Of a stretch of 64,000 bases of DNA, positions 54,109 to 63,415 are shown one piece after another (the stretch's first letter is position 1; every line of letters starts with the position of its first letter). The position numbers and the translations under genes are program-made. This DNA is from JAAFHB01 sp038236995 (lineage in GTDB: Bacteria; Bacteroidota; Bacteroidia; Bacteroidales; Prolixibacteraceae), in the NCBI GenBank assembly GCA_038236995.1, contig JBBRZE010000004.1, forward strand, positions 1 through 64,000, read 5' to 3'. The notes under the pieces were generated by a model that ran no database searches, was not told the origin of the DNA, and saw nothing but the letters and a program-made list of their open reading frames with translations.

Positions 54109-55311
54109 ATGGCCCAAAAACATCGTCCGCTCACATCTGTTTTGGTAAAGCCTTCGGGTCCGGATTGTAACCTCGACTGTACTTACTGTTTCTATCTTGA
54201 TAAGGAAAAGTTATTTCCCGAAACGAAGACCCATCCAATGAGCGCCGATATCCAGGAAGAGATGATCAGGCAGGTGATGCAACAATCTGGAGATGCTGTT
54301 TCAATTGCATGGCAGGGAGGCGAACCGGCATTGATGGGGCTCGACTTTTACAAACGGGCCATTGAACTGGAGCTGAAGTACGGTCATGGGCAATCCGTCG
54401 GGAATGGTTTTCAAACCAATGGTACACTTCTTGACCGGGAATGGGCCAAATTCTTTAAAAAATATGACTGGCTGATTGGATTATCGCTTGATGGTCCGGA
54501 ACATATCCATGATCGCTACCGAATGGACAAAGGTCAACACAAAACATGGAAAACAGTCGAGGACAAAGCCAGAATGCTACTCGAGGAGGGAGTAGCTGTA
54601 AATGCAATGTGCTGCATTACTGATTATTCATCCGACAAAGCAGAAGAACTCTATAACTATTATAAAAGCCTTGGACTTACCTGGATGCAGTTTATTCCAA
54701 TTGTTGAGACTGATCCAAACGATCCATCCAAAGCAGCTCCATTCTCATTAACCCCCGAAAAATATGGTAAATTTCTGATTACGTTATTCGATCTGTGGTT
54801 CGCAGACTTTAAAGATGGCCTGCCAACCACCTCGATCCGACACTTCGAATCGGTCTTTCACAGTTATGTCGGAATGGAAGCCCCGGAGTGTACATTGATG
54901 AAAGAATGTGGCACTTATGTTGTTATTGAGCACAATGGCAATGTTTACTCGTGCGACTTCTTTGTCGAAAACAGGCATCGCCTTGGCAATATCCGTCACG
55001 ATAAGATTATCAACATGTTAAATTCGAAAAAACAGGACGATTTCGGTAAAGCAAAATCGGTGCTACCACGCAAATGCAGGTTGTGCCAATGGTATCCGAA
55101 ATGTTTTGGAGGTTGTACCAAAGACCGCGTCAAAGATCCTGGGGACAATCATCAACCACGGTTCTGTGAAGGTTATCTGTTATTTTTCGAACATGCAGAC
55201 AAAGAGCTGAAAAATATTGCCTCCCATTGGACCCAACAACAAAATGACATTCACGAACGACTCCAAACCAGAGGAGTTTACAATGCGTTTGATGATTTAG
55301 TCAAAAAATAA
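54109..55311 (+). CDS. Anaerobic sulfatase maturase (radical SAM, SPASM domain)
   Basis: This 400-residue enzyme oxidises a Cys or Ser of sulfatases to formylglycine. The radical-SAM motif is CNLDCTYC with C20, C24 and C27. AWQGGEPALMGLDFY near 65 matches the SAM-binding GGEP block. The SPASM region carries further cysteines in CTLMKECGTYV, NVYSCDFFVE and CRLCQWYPKCFGGC (residues 264-345) for two auxiliary [4Fe-4S] clusters. All ligands appear to be present. No sulfatase is encoded in this window, so its substrate must lie elsewhere. Confidence 0.94.
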   Translation: MAQKHRPLTSVLVKPSGPDCNLDCTYCFYLDKEKLFPETKTHPMSADIQEEMIRQVMQQSGDAVSIAWQGGEPALMGLDFYKRAIELELKYGHGQSVGNGFQTNGTLLDREWAKFFKKYDWLIGLSLDGPEHIHDRYRMDKGQHKTWKTVEDKARMLLEEGVAVNAMCCITDYSSDKAEELYNYYKSLGLTWMQFIPIVETDPNDPSKAAPFSLTPEKYGKFLITLFDLWFADFKDGLPTTSIRHFESVFHSYVGMEAPECTLMKECGTYVVIEHNGNVYSCDFFVENRHRLGNIRHDKIINMLNSKKQDDFGKAKSVLPRKCRLCQWYPKCFGGCTKDRVKDPGDNHQPRFCEGYLLFFEHADKELKNIASHWTQQQNDIHERLQTRGVYNAFDDLVKK

Positions 55312-55570
55312 AAATTCTACGCAAAAGAGATATTACACTTTTAAATGTGTGAATCATATAACTTTTTCTGACAAATGTTTAACGATTTTTAGCAGGGGTA
55401 GCTCTGCCATTGTTATGAAATTATAAATAATTCTCAAAAGTAAATTATTTATACCATTTAAGAATTTCATACACCCTTCAAGCGCAAGAACTTAGAACCT
55501 TTTTCAAGGAAAACCAATCTTCATGCAATACATGGAAAAATTTCCACGTTTTGTAAGCTATCTTTTTACG

Positions 55571-55605
55571 TTTTGACGATTCTGTAAAATATTTCTATAT
55601 CTTTG
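55571..55605 (+). promoter_or_regulatory. Promoter of the CAP-lipoprotein gene
   Basis: TTTTG at 55571-55575 (-33) and TATCTTTG at 55598-55605 (-7) match the Bacteroidota consensus with a 22-bp spacer. Transcription would start about 55612, which excludes the upstream TTG at 55603 as a start codon. The preceding stretch from 55312 is A/T rich and otherwise empty. Confidence 0.65.
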
Positions 55606-55662
55606 TCACACTCAAAAAACTCATTCAATCTCTGTAAAACGAAAGATCAAAAACTCATTGCC

Positions 55663-56283
55663 TTGAAAACGATTCCAGCACTAATTATAGCAACTATATT
55701 AGTCGGGCTTGTTGGTTGCAACACCGCGTTGGTTGAAGACATCCCCATTGAAAATGCAAAGGATGTTATTACATTTCAGCAATATATGCTTGACGAAATT
55801 AATTTCGCACGAACAAAACCGGCAGAATATGCTGAATCAAGGTTGAAAGCGGAAAATAATAATTCTAAAGACAATGGAAGTTATAACTATCTTAAAAGTT
55901 TAACTCAAGTAGAGGCAATTTCATTTAACCAGTCTCTTAACGTGTCGGCTTCAAATTACGCCGCCTTGTTAGCAGAAAAAAACCTGATGGAACACTATGC
56001 AGATGGATCTCCTTTAAATCGGGCATTAAGAGCAGGCTTTACTGGAACAGCGACAGGCGAAAACATTGCAGTGGCTTCTGAAAACTGCTACAATGCAGTA
56101 CTTAATTCTCAGTCTGCTGCAATTGGCTTTGTAAGAATTATGATTATTGATGAAGGGGTTGCAAATTTAGGCCATCGCCTGGTTATACTAAATTCCAAAT
56201 ACAAAACGGTTGGAATTGGCTATACACAGAACTCGGCCACTCCGCTACTCAATTATGTCGTTCAGGACTTCGGAAATTTATAA
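55663..56283 (+). CDS. CAP-domain (SCP/PR1-like) lipoprotein
   Basis: This protein has about 206 residues. TTG at 55663 is taken as start because the promoter just upstream excludes the TTG at 55603; it gives a lipoprotein signal, KTIPALIIATILVGLVGCN, with lipobox LVGC. The CAP domain follows: MLDEINFARTKPAEYAESRL near 45, SASNYAALLAEKNLMEHYAD with the conserved His, GENIAVASENC near 130, NLGHRLVILNSKYKTVGIG near 165. Bacterial CAP proteins are extracytoplasmic and mostly of unknown function. No ATG occurs before the domain, so an internal start is unlikely. Confidence 0.85.
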   Translation: MKTIPALIIATILVGLVGCNTALVEDIPIENAKDVITFQQYMLDEINFARTKPAEYAESRLKAENNNSKDNGSYNYLKSLTQVEAISFNQSLNVSASNYAALLAEKNLMEHYADGSPLNRALRAGFTGTATGENIAVASENCYNAVLNSQSAAIGFVRIMIIDEGVANLGHRLVILNSKYKTVGIGYTQNSATPLLNYVVQDFGNL

Positions 56284-56295
56284 TTTATCCGATTC

Positions 56296-56709
56296 ATGAT
56301 CCAACAAACAGAAATTATCCTGAAAAGAAGAAAACGAGGATACCACCTCGTCACGAAAGAGTTGGAATCAAAATTGCCGGCACTGCCCAAGGCCGGTATT
56401 GCTCATTTTTTTATCCGGCATACTTCGGCTGCACTTACCTTAAATGAAAATGCCGATCCCGCCGTGCGAATTGATTTTGAATTATTCATGAATAAATTGG
56501 TTCCTGATGGCGATCCGACTTTTATCCATTGTGACGAGGGAGAAGATGATATGTCAGCTCACCTTAAAGCATCCATTTTAGGAGCAGCTGTTACAATTCC
56601 AATAGTAAACGGACGACTTCACATGGGAACATGGCAAGGAATTTACCTTTGCGAGTTTCGTAATAATGGTGATTCAAGAAAAGTATTTGTAACAATCATC
56701 GGTGAATAA
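56296..56709 (+). CDS. YjbQ family protein (UPF0047; secondary thiamine-phosphate synthase type)
   Basis: This 137-residue protein has the family core GIAHFFIRHTSAALTLNENA near 36 with the conserved His, DEGEDDMSAHLKASILG near 82 with the second His, and NGRLHMGTWQGIYLCEFR near 105. YjbQ proteins can complement a thiamine-phosphate synthase defect, but their natural role is not settled. It follows the CAP gene by 12 bp and precedes iorA by about 100 bp; the functional connection with either is unclear. Confidence 0.93.
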   Translation: MIQQTEIILKRRKRGYHLVTKELESKLPALPKAGIAHFFIRHTSAALTLNENADPAVRIDFELFMNKLVPDGDPTFIHCDEGEDDMSAHLKASILGAAVTIPIVNGRLHMGTWQGIYLCEFRNNGDSRKVFVTIIGE

Positions 56710-56811
56710 TCGCCTTATTTCGCAATTCAATTCCGATTGTTGCTCCTCGTTTGGCGAAAATCAACTATTTTCACGGAAATTTTATTGTTCCGAAAATTAA
56801 GTTCAGTTTTT

Positions 56812-58413
56812 ATGACAAAAAAGCTTTTGCTTGGGGTTGAAGCGATCGGACAAGGCGCTATAGACGGCGGCATGTCAGGTGTTTACGCCTACCCCGGCAC
56901 CCCTTCGACAGAAATCACAGAATATATCCAGGAAAACGAGGTCGCTATTGCACGCAACCTTCACCGTGAATGGTCAGCCAACGAAAAAACAGCAATGGAA
57001 TCGGCATTAGGGATGTCCTACGCCGGCAAAAGGTCGATGGTTTGCATGAAACATGTAGGTCTCAACGTGGCAGCGGACCCGTTTATCAATGCGGCAATGA
57101 CCGGAATCAACGGTGGAATGATTGTCACAGTTGCTGACGATCCATCGATGCACTCCTCGCAGAATGAACAGGATTCCAGGTTCTACGGCAAATTCGCAAT
57201 GATTCCGATTCTTGAACCTTCTAACCAGCAGGAAGCTTACGATATGACGCGTACAGGTTTCGAATTGTCGGAAAAATTGGGTACGCCTGTTTTACTTCGG
57301 ATTACGACACGTCTGGCACATTCACGAGCTGGTGTTCTTCCAGTTGAAAAGGCGGTAGCAGAAAACAGACTTTCAATTCCTGACGATCCGCGCCAGTTTG
57401 TACTCCTTCCCGCCCTGGCCCGAAAAAGGTACCAACTTTTGCTCGATAACCAGGTGAAGTTTGAAGATGCTTCCGAGAATTCGCCTTTCAACTGCTTTAT
57501 CGAAGGTATTGATCACACGCTGGGAATTATTTGTTGCGGAATCGCGATGAATTACCTGATGGAAAACTTTCCCGATGGCTGCCCATACCCGATTGTCAAG
57601 GTGACCCAATACCCTTTACCATCAAAAATGGTAAAGAAACTCGAACAACAGGTTGACAAATTACTGGTAATAGAAGAGGGTTATCCGCTTGTTGAAGAGC
57701 ATCTAAAAGGCTTTTTCGAACATGGGAAAAAAGTATTGGGTAAATTAGACGGAACACTTCCCCGAACGGGAGAACTCAACCCTGACATTGTTGCCAAAGC
57801 ACTAAATATCAACACTTATTTAGGCTCTCCCATTCCTGAAATGCTTGTCAACCGACCTCCTGCGTTATGCAAAGGTTGCGGACATCACGACTCGTTCAAA
57901 GCGCTTACTGAAGTGATGTCGGATTATGGTTACGGTCATGTATTTTCCGATATTGGTTGCTATACGCTTGGTGTGCTTCCTCCTTACAATTCAGGTAATG
58001 CATGTGTGGATATGGGAGCATCAATTACAATGGCGAAAGGTGCTGCCGATGCCGGACTGTTTCCATCTGTTGCAGTAATTGGAGACTCCACGTTTACCCA
58101 TTCGGGAATCACCGGATTACTTGATGCTGTCTATGAAAAATCGAATATCCTGATCATGATTGGCGATAACGAATCGACTTCGATGACAGGGGGTCAAAAT
58201 TCATCCGCTTTTGGCAGAATTGAATCGATTTGTGAAGGTGCCGGAGTTGATCCCGAACATATCCATGTCATTGAAGCATTGCCTAAAAATCACGAAAAGC
58301 TGGTAAACTTAATCAGGCACGAGCTTGATTACAGAGGTGTTTCGATTATTATTCCCCGAAGGGAATGCATTCAGAAGAGTGCACGAAGGATCAGCAAAAG
58401 CAAAAATCATTGA
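56812..58413 (+). CDS. iorA: Indolepyruvate:ferredoxin oxidoreductase alpha subunit, lacking the ferredoxin domain
   Basis: This thiamine-diphosphate enzyme of 534 residues oxidises aryl-pyruvates from aromatic amino acids to aryl-acetyl-CoA with ferredoxin; it works with IorB. The start at 56812 gives MTKKLLLGVEAIGQGAIDGG, the normal family N-terminus. Motifs: YAYPGTPSTEITEYI near 25, MKHVGLNVAADPFINAA near 80, LCKGCGHHDSF near 352 and the ThDP motif VIGDSTFTHSGITGLLDAVY near 423. It ends at RRECIQKSARR, where most IorA proteins continue with two [4Fe-4S] motifs of 60-80 residues, so electrons must leave another way. Confidence 0.93.
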   Translation: MTKKLLLGVEAIGQGAIDGGMSGVYAYPGTPSTEITEYIQENEVAIARNLHREWSANEKTAMESALGMSYAGKRSMVCMKHVGLNVAADPFINAAMTGINGGMIVTVADDPSMHSSQNEQDSRFYGKFAMIPILEPSNQQEAYDMTRTGFELSEKLGTPVLLRITTRLAHSRAGVLPVEKAVAENRLSIPDDPRQFVLLPALARKRYQLLLDNQVKFEDASENSPFNCFIEGIDHTLGIICCGIAMNYLMENFPDGCPYPIVKVTQYPLPSKMVKKLEQQVDKLLVIEEGYPLVEEHLKGFFEHGKKVLGKLDGTLPRTGELNPDIVAKALNINTYLGSPIPEMLVNRPPALCKGCGHHDSFKALTEVMSDYGYGHVFSDIGCYTLGVLPPYNSGNACVDMGASITMAKGAADAGLFPSVAVIGDSTFTHSGITGLLDAVYEKSNILIMIGDNESTSMTGGQNSSAFGRIESICEGAGVDPEHIHVIEALPKNHEKLVNLIRHELDYRGVSIIIPRRECIQKSARRISKSKNH

Positions 58414-58467
58414 TCAGGGCAGCTATCCTGATAATAATAAATTTCTATTCAACTAAGAGCATACTAT

Positions 58468-59049
58468 ATGAAGTGCGATATCGTTTTAGCAGGAGTCGGC
58501 GGACAAGGTATATTATCAATTGCTACGGTGCTGGGTTTTGCTGCACTCGAAAATAATCTTTACCTCAAACAGGCCGAAACGCATGGAATGAGTCAACGTG
58601 GCGGGGCCGTTCAATCCTATTTACGTCTCTCCGACAAGCCGGTATATTCAGATCTGATCCCGTTTGGGAAAGCCGATCTGATCCTCTCCGTTGAACCCAT
58701 GGAGTCGTTAAGATACCTGCCCTATCTTTCACCCAAAGGATATGTGGTTACCAATACCACAGCATTTAAAAATGTCACAAATTATCCTGAAATTGATCTG
58801 ATTATGGATGAGATCAAAAAACTGCCGCGTGCTGTTGCGATCGATGCCGAAGCCATTGCCAAAGAGATTGGCAATTCAAAAGCATCAAACATGGTGATGT
58901 TAGGCGCTGCCACTCCATTTATTGATATTGCTATAGAAAGTATCGAGAATGGAATTCGCGAAATCTTCGGGCGTAAAGGTGAAGATATTGTAAACCTGAA
59001 TTTGAAGGCTCTTCATGCAGGTAGGGCGTTTGCCGAAGCGAACAAATAA
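58468..59049 (+). CDS. iorB: Indolepyruvate:ferredoxin oxidoreductase beta subunit
   Basis: This 193-residue subunit has LAGVGGQGILSIATVLGFAA near residue 6, ETHGMSQRGGAVQSYLRLSD near 38 and ADLILSVEPMESLRYL near 72, the hallmarks of the gamma-type domain of 2-oxoacid oxidoreductases. It pairs with IorA in aromatic amino-acid fermentation or synthesis of aryl-acids. It is encoded 54 bp after iorA and 8 bp before the YiiX-like gene, in one transcript. Confidence 0.95.
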   Translation: MKCDIVLAGVGGQGILSIATVLGFAALENNLYLKQAETHGMSQRGGAVQSYLRLSDKPVYSDLIPFGKADLILSVEPMESLRYLPYLSPKGYVVTNTTAFKNVTNYPEIDLIMDEIKKLPRAVAIDAEAIAKEIGNSKASNMVMLGAATPFIDIAIESIENGIREIFGRKGEDIVNLNLKALHAGRAFAEANK

Positions 59050-59057
59050 TCGAAAAA

Positions 59058-59726
59058 ATGAAATATTTGATTTGTGTCTGGTTTCTTTTACTTTCGGTTT
59101 TTTCAGCGAAAGCGCAATACAGTCCTGATGAATTGAATCTTGATCTTCAAACTGGTGATCTACTATTTTGCAGCGCTACCACCGGCGCACTTTCCAAGGC
59201 AATTGACCAGGCAACACAGACTGATCAAGAAACCCATTACGATCATATCGGAATTGTTGATATTCAGAATGACACGGTTTATGTACTTCATTCAGCACCA
59301 AAAAAAGGAGTGTGTCGCGAAACAATGTCACAATTCTTCATTTCATACCAGGAAAAAGTTACAATCGGTATCTATCGGCTGAATGACCAATTCTTAAAAG
59401 CCGTGCCGCCAGCTATTCAAAAGGCCTACACGTTGTTGGGACAACCCTACAATTATAGTTATATACTCAAAGATCCGGGTCTTTATTGCTCCGAATATAT
59501 TTATGAAATCTTTGCCGCAGATTCAATTTTCACCCTCAATCCGATGACCTTTAAGGATTCGAAAACGGGTCAATTCCTTTCCGGATGGGTCGATCATTAT
59601 AAGAAATTAGGAATTCCGATTCCTGAAGGGGAACTCGGGTGCAATCCAAATGGAATGGCAGCTTCGGAGAAGCTGGAGATGGTAGGGGAAGTGATTATAG
59701 ACAACATCGCATTAAATTCAAAGTGA
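59058..59726 (+). CDS. YiiX/YebB-like NlpC/P60-superfamily hydrolase
   Basis: This 222-residue protein has a signal peptide (MKYLICVWFLLLSVFSAKAQ) and should be periplasmic. LQTGDLLFCSATTGALSKAI near 30, THYDHIGIVDI near 62 with the conserved His, and GLYCSEYIYEIF near 140 with the Cys make up the permuted papain-like fold of YiiX. Members are amidases or acyl-bond hydrolases with unknown physiological substrates. The gene is last in the iorAB transcript and its stop codon lies inside a hairpin terminator. Confidence 0.85.
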   Translation: MKYLICVWFLLLSVFSAKAQYSPDELNLDLQTGDLLFCSATTGALSKAIDQATQTDQETHYDHIGIVDIQNDTVYVLHSAPKKGVCRETMSQFFISYQEKVTIGIYRLNDQFLKAVPPAIQKAYTLLGQPYNYSYILKDPGLYCSEYIYEIFAADSIFTLNPMTFKDSKTGQFLSGWVDHYKKLGIPIPEGELGCNPNGMAASEKLEMVGEVIIDNIALNSK

Positions 59727-59755
59727 CAAGAAGCACTTTGAATTCAATGCGTTGT
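59709..59755 (+). terminator. Terminator overlapping the YiiX-like stop codon
   Basis: AATTCAAAGTG (59715-59725) pairs exactly with CACTTTGAATT (59734-59744), extended by GCATT/AATGC, then GTTGTTTT. The stop TGA at 59724-59726 is in the stem, so translating ribosomes may affect termination. Confidence 0.75.
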
Positions 59756-59855
59756 TTTATAAAACGTTTTCATTTGCTCCCCTTTCTTTCTATAAAAAGC
59801 AGCAAATGACAGGCAATCTGCAACTGCCCGATGCAAGTCACCAATTGCAGATGAT

Positions 59856-61022
59856 CTATTTTAATTGAAGTTCCATAATCTTCGCAACATCGTTGGTGGT
59901 AAGATCACCACGTTCGCCGATTGCTTTAATTCCCCTTTTTACAAAACGATCAACTACTTTATTAATGATTTCGCTTCCAACACCATAATCTGCTAATTTT
60001 GTTTTAATACCGACAGATTCGAAAAATTCAACCGTCTTTTGTATCGTGGCATCAATCCGCTCATCAACTGTTCCTTCAGTAATTTGCCAAACCCTTTCAC
60101 CATATTGAAGGATCTTCTCTGTTTTGTTTTCACGTTTCAGCTTCATGATTCCCGGCAGAACAATGCAAAGTGTCTGACCATGATCGATCCCATGAAAAGC
60201 AGTAAGTTCATGACCAATCGTGTGTGTAGCCCAATCCTGTGGTACACCAACTCCGATCAATCCGTTTAAAGCCATTGTAGCTGCCCACATAAAATTGGCG
60301 GCAGCATCGTAACTGGTACGGTCAGCAAGAACCTTAGGACCTTCTTCGATAAGAGTTGTAAGAATCGATTCCGCAAAACGATCCTGAATAGGTGCGTTAA
60401 CCGGAAAGGTGAGGTATTGTTCCATCACATGGACAAAAGCATCTACAATTCCGTTAGCCACCTGAATCTGAGGCAACGAAAATACAACCTCAGGATCAAG
60501 AATCGAGAAGCGCGGCATCACATGCTCGGAGTCAAATGCAAGCTTGTCATGTGTTTCCCAACGCGTGACTACTGAATTCCCGTTCATTTCGGAACCCGTT
60601 GCCGGAAGCGTGAGCACGGTACCGATCGGCAAAGCCTTCTCAACATGCACTTCGCTGCGTCGTGATAATATTTCCCAGGGATCAGATCCTTCCCAAAGGG
60701 CAGCTGCTGCAATGAATTTGGTGCCATCCAACACCGAACCGCCGCCGACAGCCAATAAGAAATCAATTTTATGCTCTTTTACAAGTGCAACACCTTTCAT
60801 CAGTGTTTCATAGTGCGGATTAGCTTCAATTCCACTGAATTCAATGATGTTGAAACCCTTCAATGCAGCAAGGACCTGATCGTAGACGCCATTTTTCCTG
60901 ATACTTCCGCCACCGTAAGTGAGCAGGATATTGGCTCCTTTGGGAACTAATTTCGAAAGTTGGGCGATTTGGCCTTTTCCAAAACAAATTCTCACCGGAT
61001 TATAAAACTCAAAATTTCTCAT
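59856..61022 (-). CDS. Iron-containing alcohol dehydrogenase (YqhD/butanol dehydrogenase-like)
   Basis: This 388-residue group III dehydrogenase starts MRNFEFYNPVRICFGKGQI, as in NAD(P)H-dependent butanol dehydrogenases. GGGSIRKNGVYDQV near 36 and AVGGGSVLDGTKFIAA near 92 bind the nucleotide, and the metal-site His residues lie in DAFVHVMEQYLT near 190 and HELTAFHGIDHGQTL near 265. It likely reduces aldehydes with NADPH to balance redox in fermentation. It stands alone between convergent and argF transcripts; the substrate is not specified. Confidence 0.94.
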   Translation of the reverse strand: MRNFEFYNPVRICFGKGQIAQLSKLVPKGANILLTYGGGSIRKNGVYDQVLAALKGFNIIEFSGIEANPHYETLMKGVALVKEHKIDFLLAVGGGSVLDGTKFIAAAALWEGSDPWEILSRRSEVHVEKALPIGTVLTLPATGSEMNGNSVVTRWETHDKLAFDSEHVMPRFSILDPEVVFSLPQIQVANGIVDAFVHVMEQYLTFPVNAPIQDRFAESILTTLIEEGPKVLADRTSYDAAANFMWAATMALNGLIGVGVPQDWATHTIGHELTAFHGIDHGQTLCIVLPGIMKLKRENKTEKILQYGERVWQITEGTVDERIDATIQKTVEFFESVGIKTKLADYGVGSEIINKVVDRFVKRGIKAIGERGDLTTNDVAKIMELQLK

Positions 61023-61074
61023 GCTAATTTCAATTAAATCAAAAGACTATAAAAAAGAATCAACGAAACAATCT

Positions 61075-62076
61075 TTAATTTCCTAAAGTTGCCACCATTA
61101 CTGCTTTGATCGTATGCATCCGGTTCTCGGCCTGATCGAAAACAATGGATGCTTCACTTTCGAACACTTCATCTGTCACCTCCATCGATTCAAGTCCGAA
61201 TTTCTGAAAGATCTCTTCCCCGATTTTTGTGTTACGGTCGTGATAAGCCGGTAAACAATGGAGAAATTTGACTTTTGGGTTTCCGGTCAGCTCCATCGCT
61301 TCTTTATTCACCTGATAAGGTTTGAGTTCGGCAATTCTTTGGGCCCAAACTTCATTTGGTTCTCCCATCGAAACCCAGACATCGGTATAGAGAAAATCAC
61401 AGTCCTTTACCGCTTTCGCAAGATCTTCTGTAATCAGGATTTTTGCACCACTCTCTTTAGCTATTTTTTGACATTCCAACTGTAACTCGGCGGATGGCTG
61501 GCACGACTTTGGTGCTGCGGCACGGAAATCCATTCCCATTTTCGCCGCTCCTACCATCAACGAGTTGCCCATATTATTCCGGGCATCACCAAGATAGGCA
61601 AATTTCATCTCCGAAAGCGGTTTATCACAATGCTCGCGCATCGTCAGGAAATCGGCAAGGATCTGCGTCGGGTGGAATTCATCAGTCAGACCATTCCAGA
61701 CAGGAACTCCGGCATATTTGGCCAACTCTTCGACAATTGATTGTTCGAAGCCACGATATTGAATTCCATCGTACATTCTGCCAAGAACTCTTGCAGTATC
61801 TTTCATCGACTCTTTTGCACCGATTTGCGTGCCTGATGGACCCAGGTAAGTAACGTGTGCACCCTGATCATATGCTGCGACCTCGAATGCGCAGCGGGTT
61901 CGTGTGGAGGTTTTTTCAAAAATAAGGGCTATATTCCTGCCATTTAACCGTGGTTCTTCGGTTCCTGAAGACTTTGCCCATTTTAATTCAGCCGCAAGAT
62001 CAAGTAAGTGTTCAATCTCTTCATGCGTAAAATCCAGTAATTTCAAAAAATGCCTGGCATGCAGCGTAGTAGCCAT
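61075..62076 (-). CDS. argF: Ornithine carbamoyltransferase
   Basis: This 333-residue enzyme catalyses ornithine + carbamoyl phosphate <-> citrulline. The start at 62076 gives MATTLHARHFLKLLDFTHEE, which matches the family; an upstream ATG at 62121 adds 15 unsupported residues. STRTR (residues 57-61) is the carbamoyl-phosphate site, HPTQILADF lies near 134, and FLHCLPAYHD near 269 carries the catalytic Cys of ornithine-specific enzymes. It follows carbamate kinase by 76 bp, so it probably works in the catabolic direction, giving carbamoyl phosphate for ATP formation. Confidence 0.95.
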   Translation of the reverse strand: MATTLHARHFLKLLDFTHEEIEHLLDLAAELKWAKSSGTEEPRLNGRNIALIFEKTSTRTRCAFEVAAYDQGAHVTYLGPSGTQIGAKESMKDTARVLGRMYDGIQYRGFEQSIVEELAKYAGVPVWNGLTDEFHPTQILADFLTMREHCDKPLSEMKFAYLGDARNNMGNSLMVGAAKMGMDFRAAAPKSCQPSAELQLECQKIAKESGAKILITEDLAKAVKDCDFLYTDVWVSMGEPNEVWAQRIAELKPYQVNKEAMELTGNPKVKFLHCLPAYHDRNTKIGEEIFQKFGLESMEVTDEVFESEASIVFDQAENRMHTIKAVMVATLGN

Positions 62077-62152
62077 ATTATCAATATTAAGGTTTAATTC
62101 TTTCAAAGTTGACAAAAACATTCCAGATCAACGAATTTAGCTGGAATAAATT

Positions 62153-63109
62153 TCACATTCCATACACCATCGTAATTTTTGAACCGTACGATTTGTCTTC
62201 AAGTTTCGATGCTTCGGTGATAATACTCTTATCGCCACCGCTTTTGATAAAAGATAAAGCAGCGACAATTTTAGGAGCCATCGAACCTTCAGCAAAGGTT
62301 CCTGATTCGAGGTATTTCACAGTATCGTTGTAATCCAAAAACTCAAGTTTTTCCTGGGTCGGAAGGCCATAATCTTTAAAGATAAATGGCACATCCGTAA
62401 GGATATAAAACTCATTAGCACCAACTCCGTTGGCCAGTACCGATGAGGCTAGGTCTTTGTCAATTACAGCATCAATGGTTCGGACTTCATTGTTTTCATC
62501 GTGGTAAACCGGGATTCCCCCACCTCCGCAAGTGATAATGATATTCCCCTGTCGGGCAAGGTCTTTAATTACTTCAAGATTGAATATTGCTTTCGGGACA
62601 GGCGATGGAACGACGCGGCGCCAACCTTTCTCACCCTTTTTACTTAGTTTAAAGATCCATCCTTTTTCTTTTGAAAGTATCTGAGCCTGCTCTTCAGTAT
62701 AATACATTCCAATTCGCTTTGTTGGATTTTTAAAAGCCTCATCTTCTGGATCTACCTCTACCATTCCAACAAGGGTAATCACGTTTCTTTTGATACCGTG
62801 TTTGTTTAAAATATTCCTGAAAATCCGCTCTATCATATAGCCAATACCGCCCTGTGTATCTGCCACACATATATCCAATGGCATTGGTGTGATTCCATAA
62901 AGTTGCAATCCGGCATCATTACGCATTAATATATTGCCCACCTGTGGTCCGTTACCGTGTGTGACGATCAGATCATATCCGGCATTGATCAAAAATATCA
63001 GATTTTCAAGGGTTTCAGCAGTATGAATTTCCTGCTCCTCAATTGTCCCCTTTTCGTTATCCCGAAGAAGGGCATTTCCTCCAAGCGCTACAACAGCCAG
63101 TTTTTTCAC
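62153..63109 (-). CDS. arcC: Carbamate kinase
   Basis: This 318-residue enzyme makes ATP and carbamate from ADP and carbamoyl phosphate. KLAVVALGGNALLR is at residue 3, DLIVTHGNGPQVGNI near 49, TQGGIGYMIER near 85, IITCGGGGIPVYHD near 195 and AEGSMAPKIVAA near 290, all canonical. It leads the two-gene transcript with argF. An arginine deiminase gene is not in this window, so citrulline or agmatine-like input might come from elsewhere. Length is normal. Confidence 0.96.
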   Translation of the reverse strand: MKKLAVVALGGNALLRDNEKGTIEEQEIHTAETLENLIFLINAGYDLIVTHGNGPQVGNILMRNDAGLQLYGITPMPLDICVADTQGGIGYMIERIFRNILNKHGIKRNVITLVGMVEVDPEDEAFKNPTKRIGMYYTEEQAQILSKEKGWIFKLSKKGEKGWRRVVPSPVPKAIFNLEVIKDLARQGNIIITCGGGGIPVYHDENNEVRTIDAVIDKDLASSVLANGVGANEFYILTDVPFIFKDYGLPTQEKLEFLDYNDTVKYLESGTFAEGSMAPKIVAALSFIKSGGDKSIITEASKLEDKSYGSKITMVYGM

Positions 63110-63415
63110 AATTTATCGGTTTTAAGTATTGGTTGAATAACGATCCAAAGTAACACTATATCGGAGAACCTGAATCTGCATAATATCATGTTCTATACAA
63201 TAATTTATGGGCCTCAATTGTTCACCTTTGCATTCACCTCGTTGTCGCCAAACGAGGACTGAATCAGGTGATGGTTAGCTATCCTTTTATTAACTGAAGT
63301 TGGCAATTCTATCCTAAATACTTAATTCATAATTGCTAATTCACAATTCCAAATTGGCTTTCACCGATCTTCGATTCATAATTTCAATTTCATAATTCCT
63401 TTGGCCTTTTTTAGT
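63110..63415. other. Divergent intergenic region between arcC and ftsK
   Basis: It holds the arcC promoter area on the minus strand (TACTTTG near 63148, one base short of consensus) and repetitive ATTCATAATT/ATTCACAATT phrases near 63325-63400. No gene or structured RNA is supported. Confidence 0.45.

Noticed and set aside
51492..55311. A polysaccharide-utilisation or sulfatase locus around the TonB receptor and sulfatase maturase
   Set aside because: There is no SusD, no sulfatase and no glycoside hydrolase next to them; the two genes are divergent.
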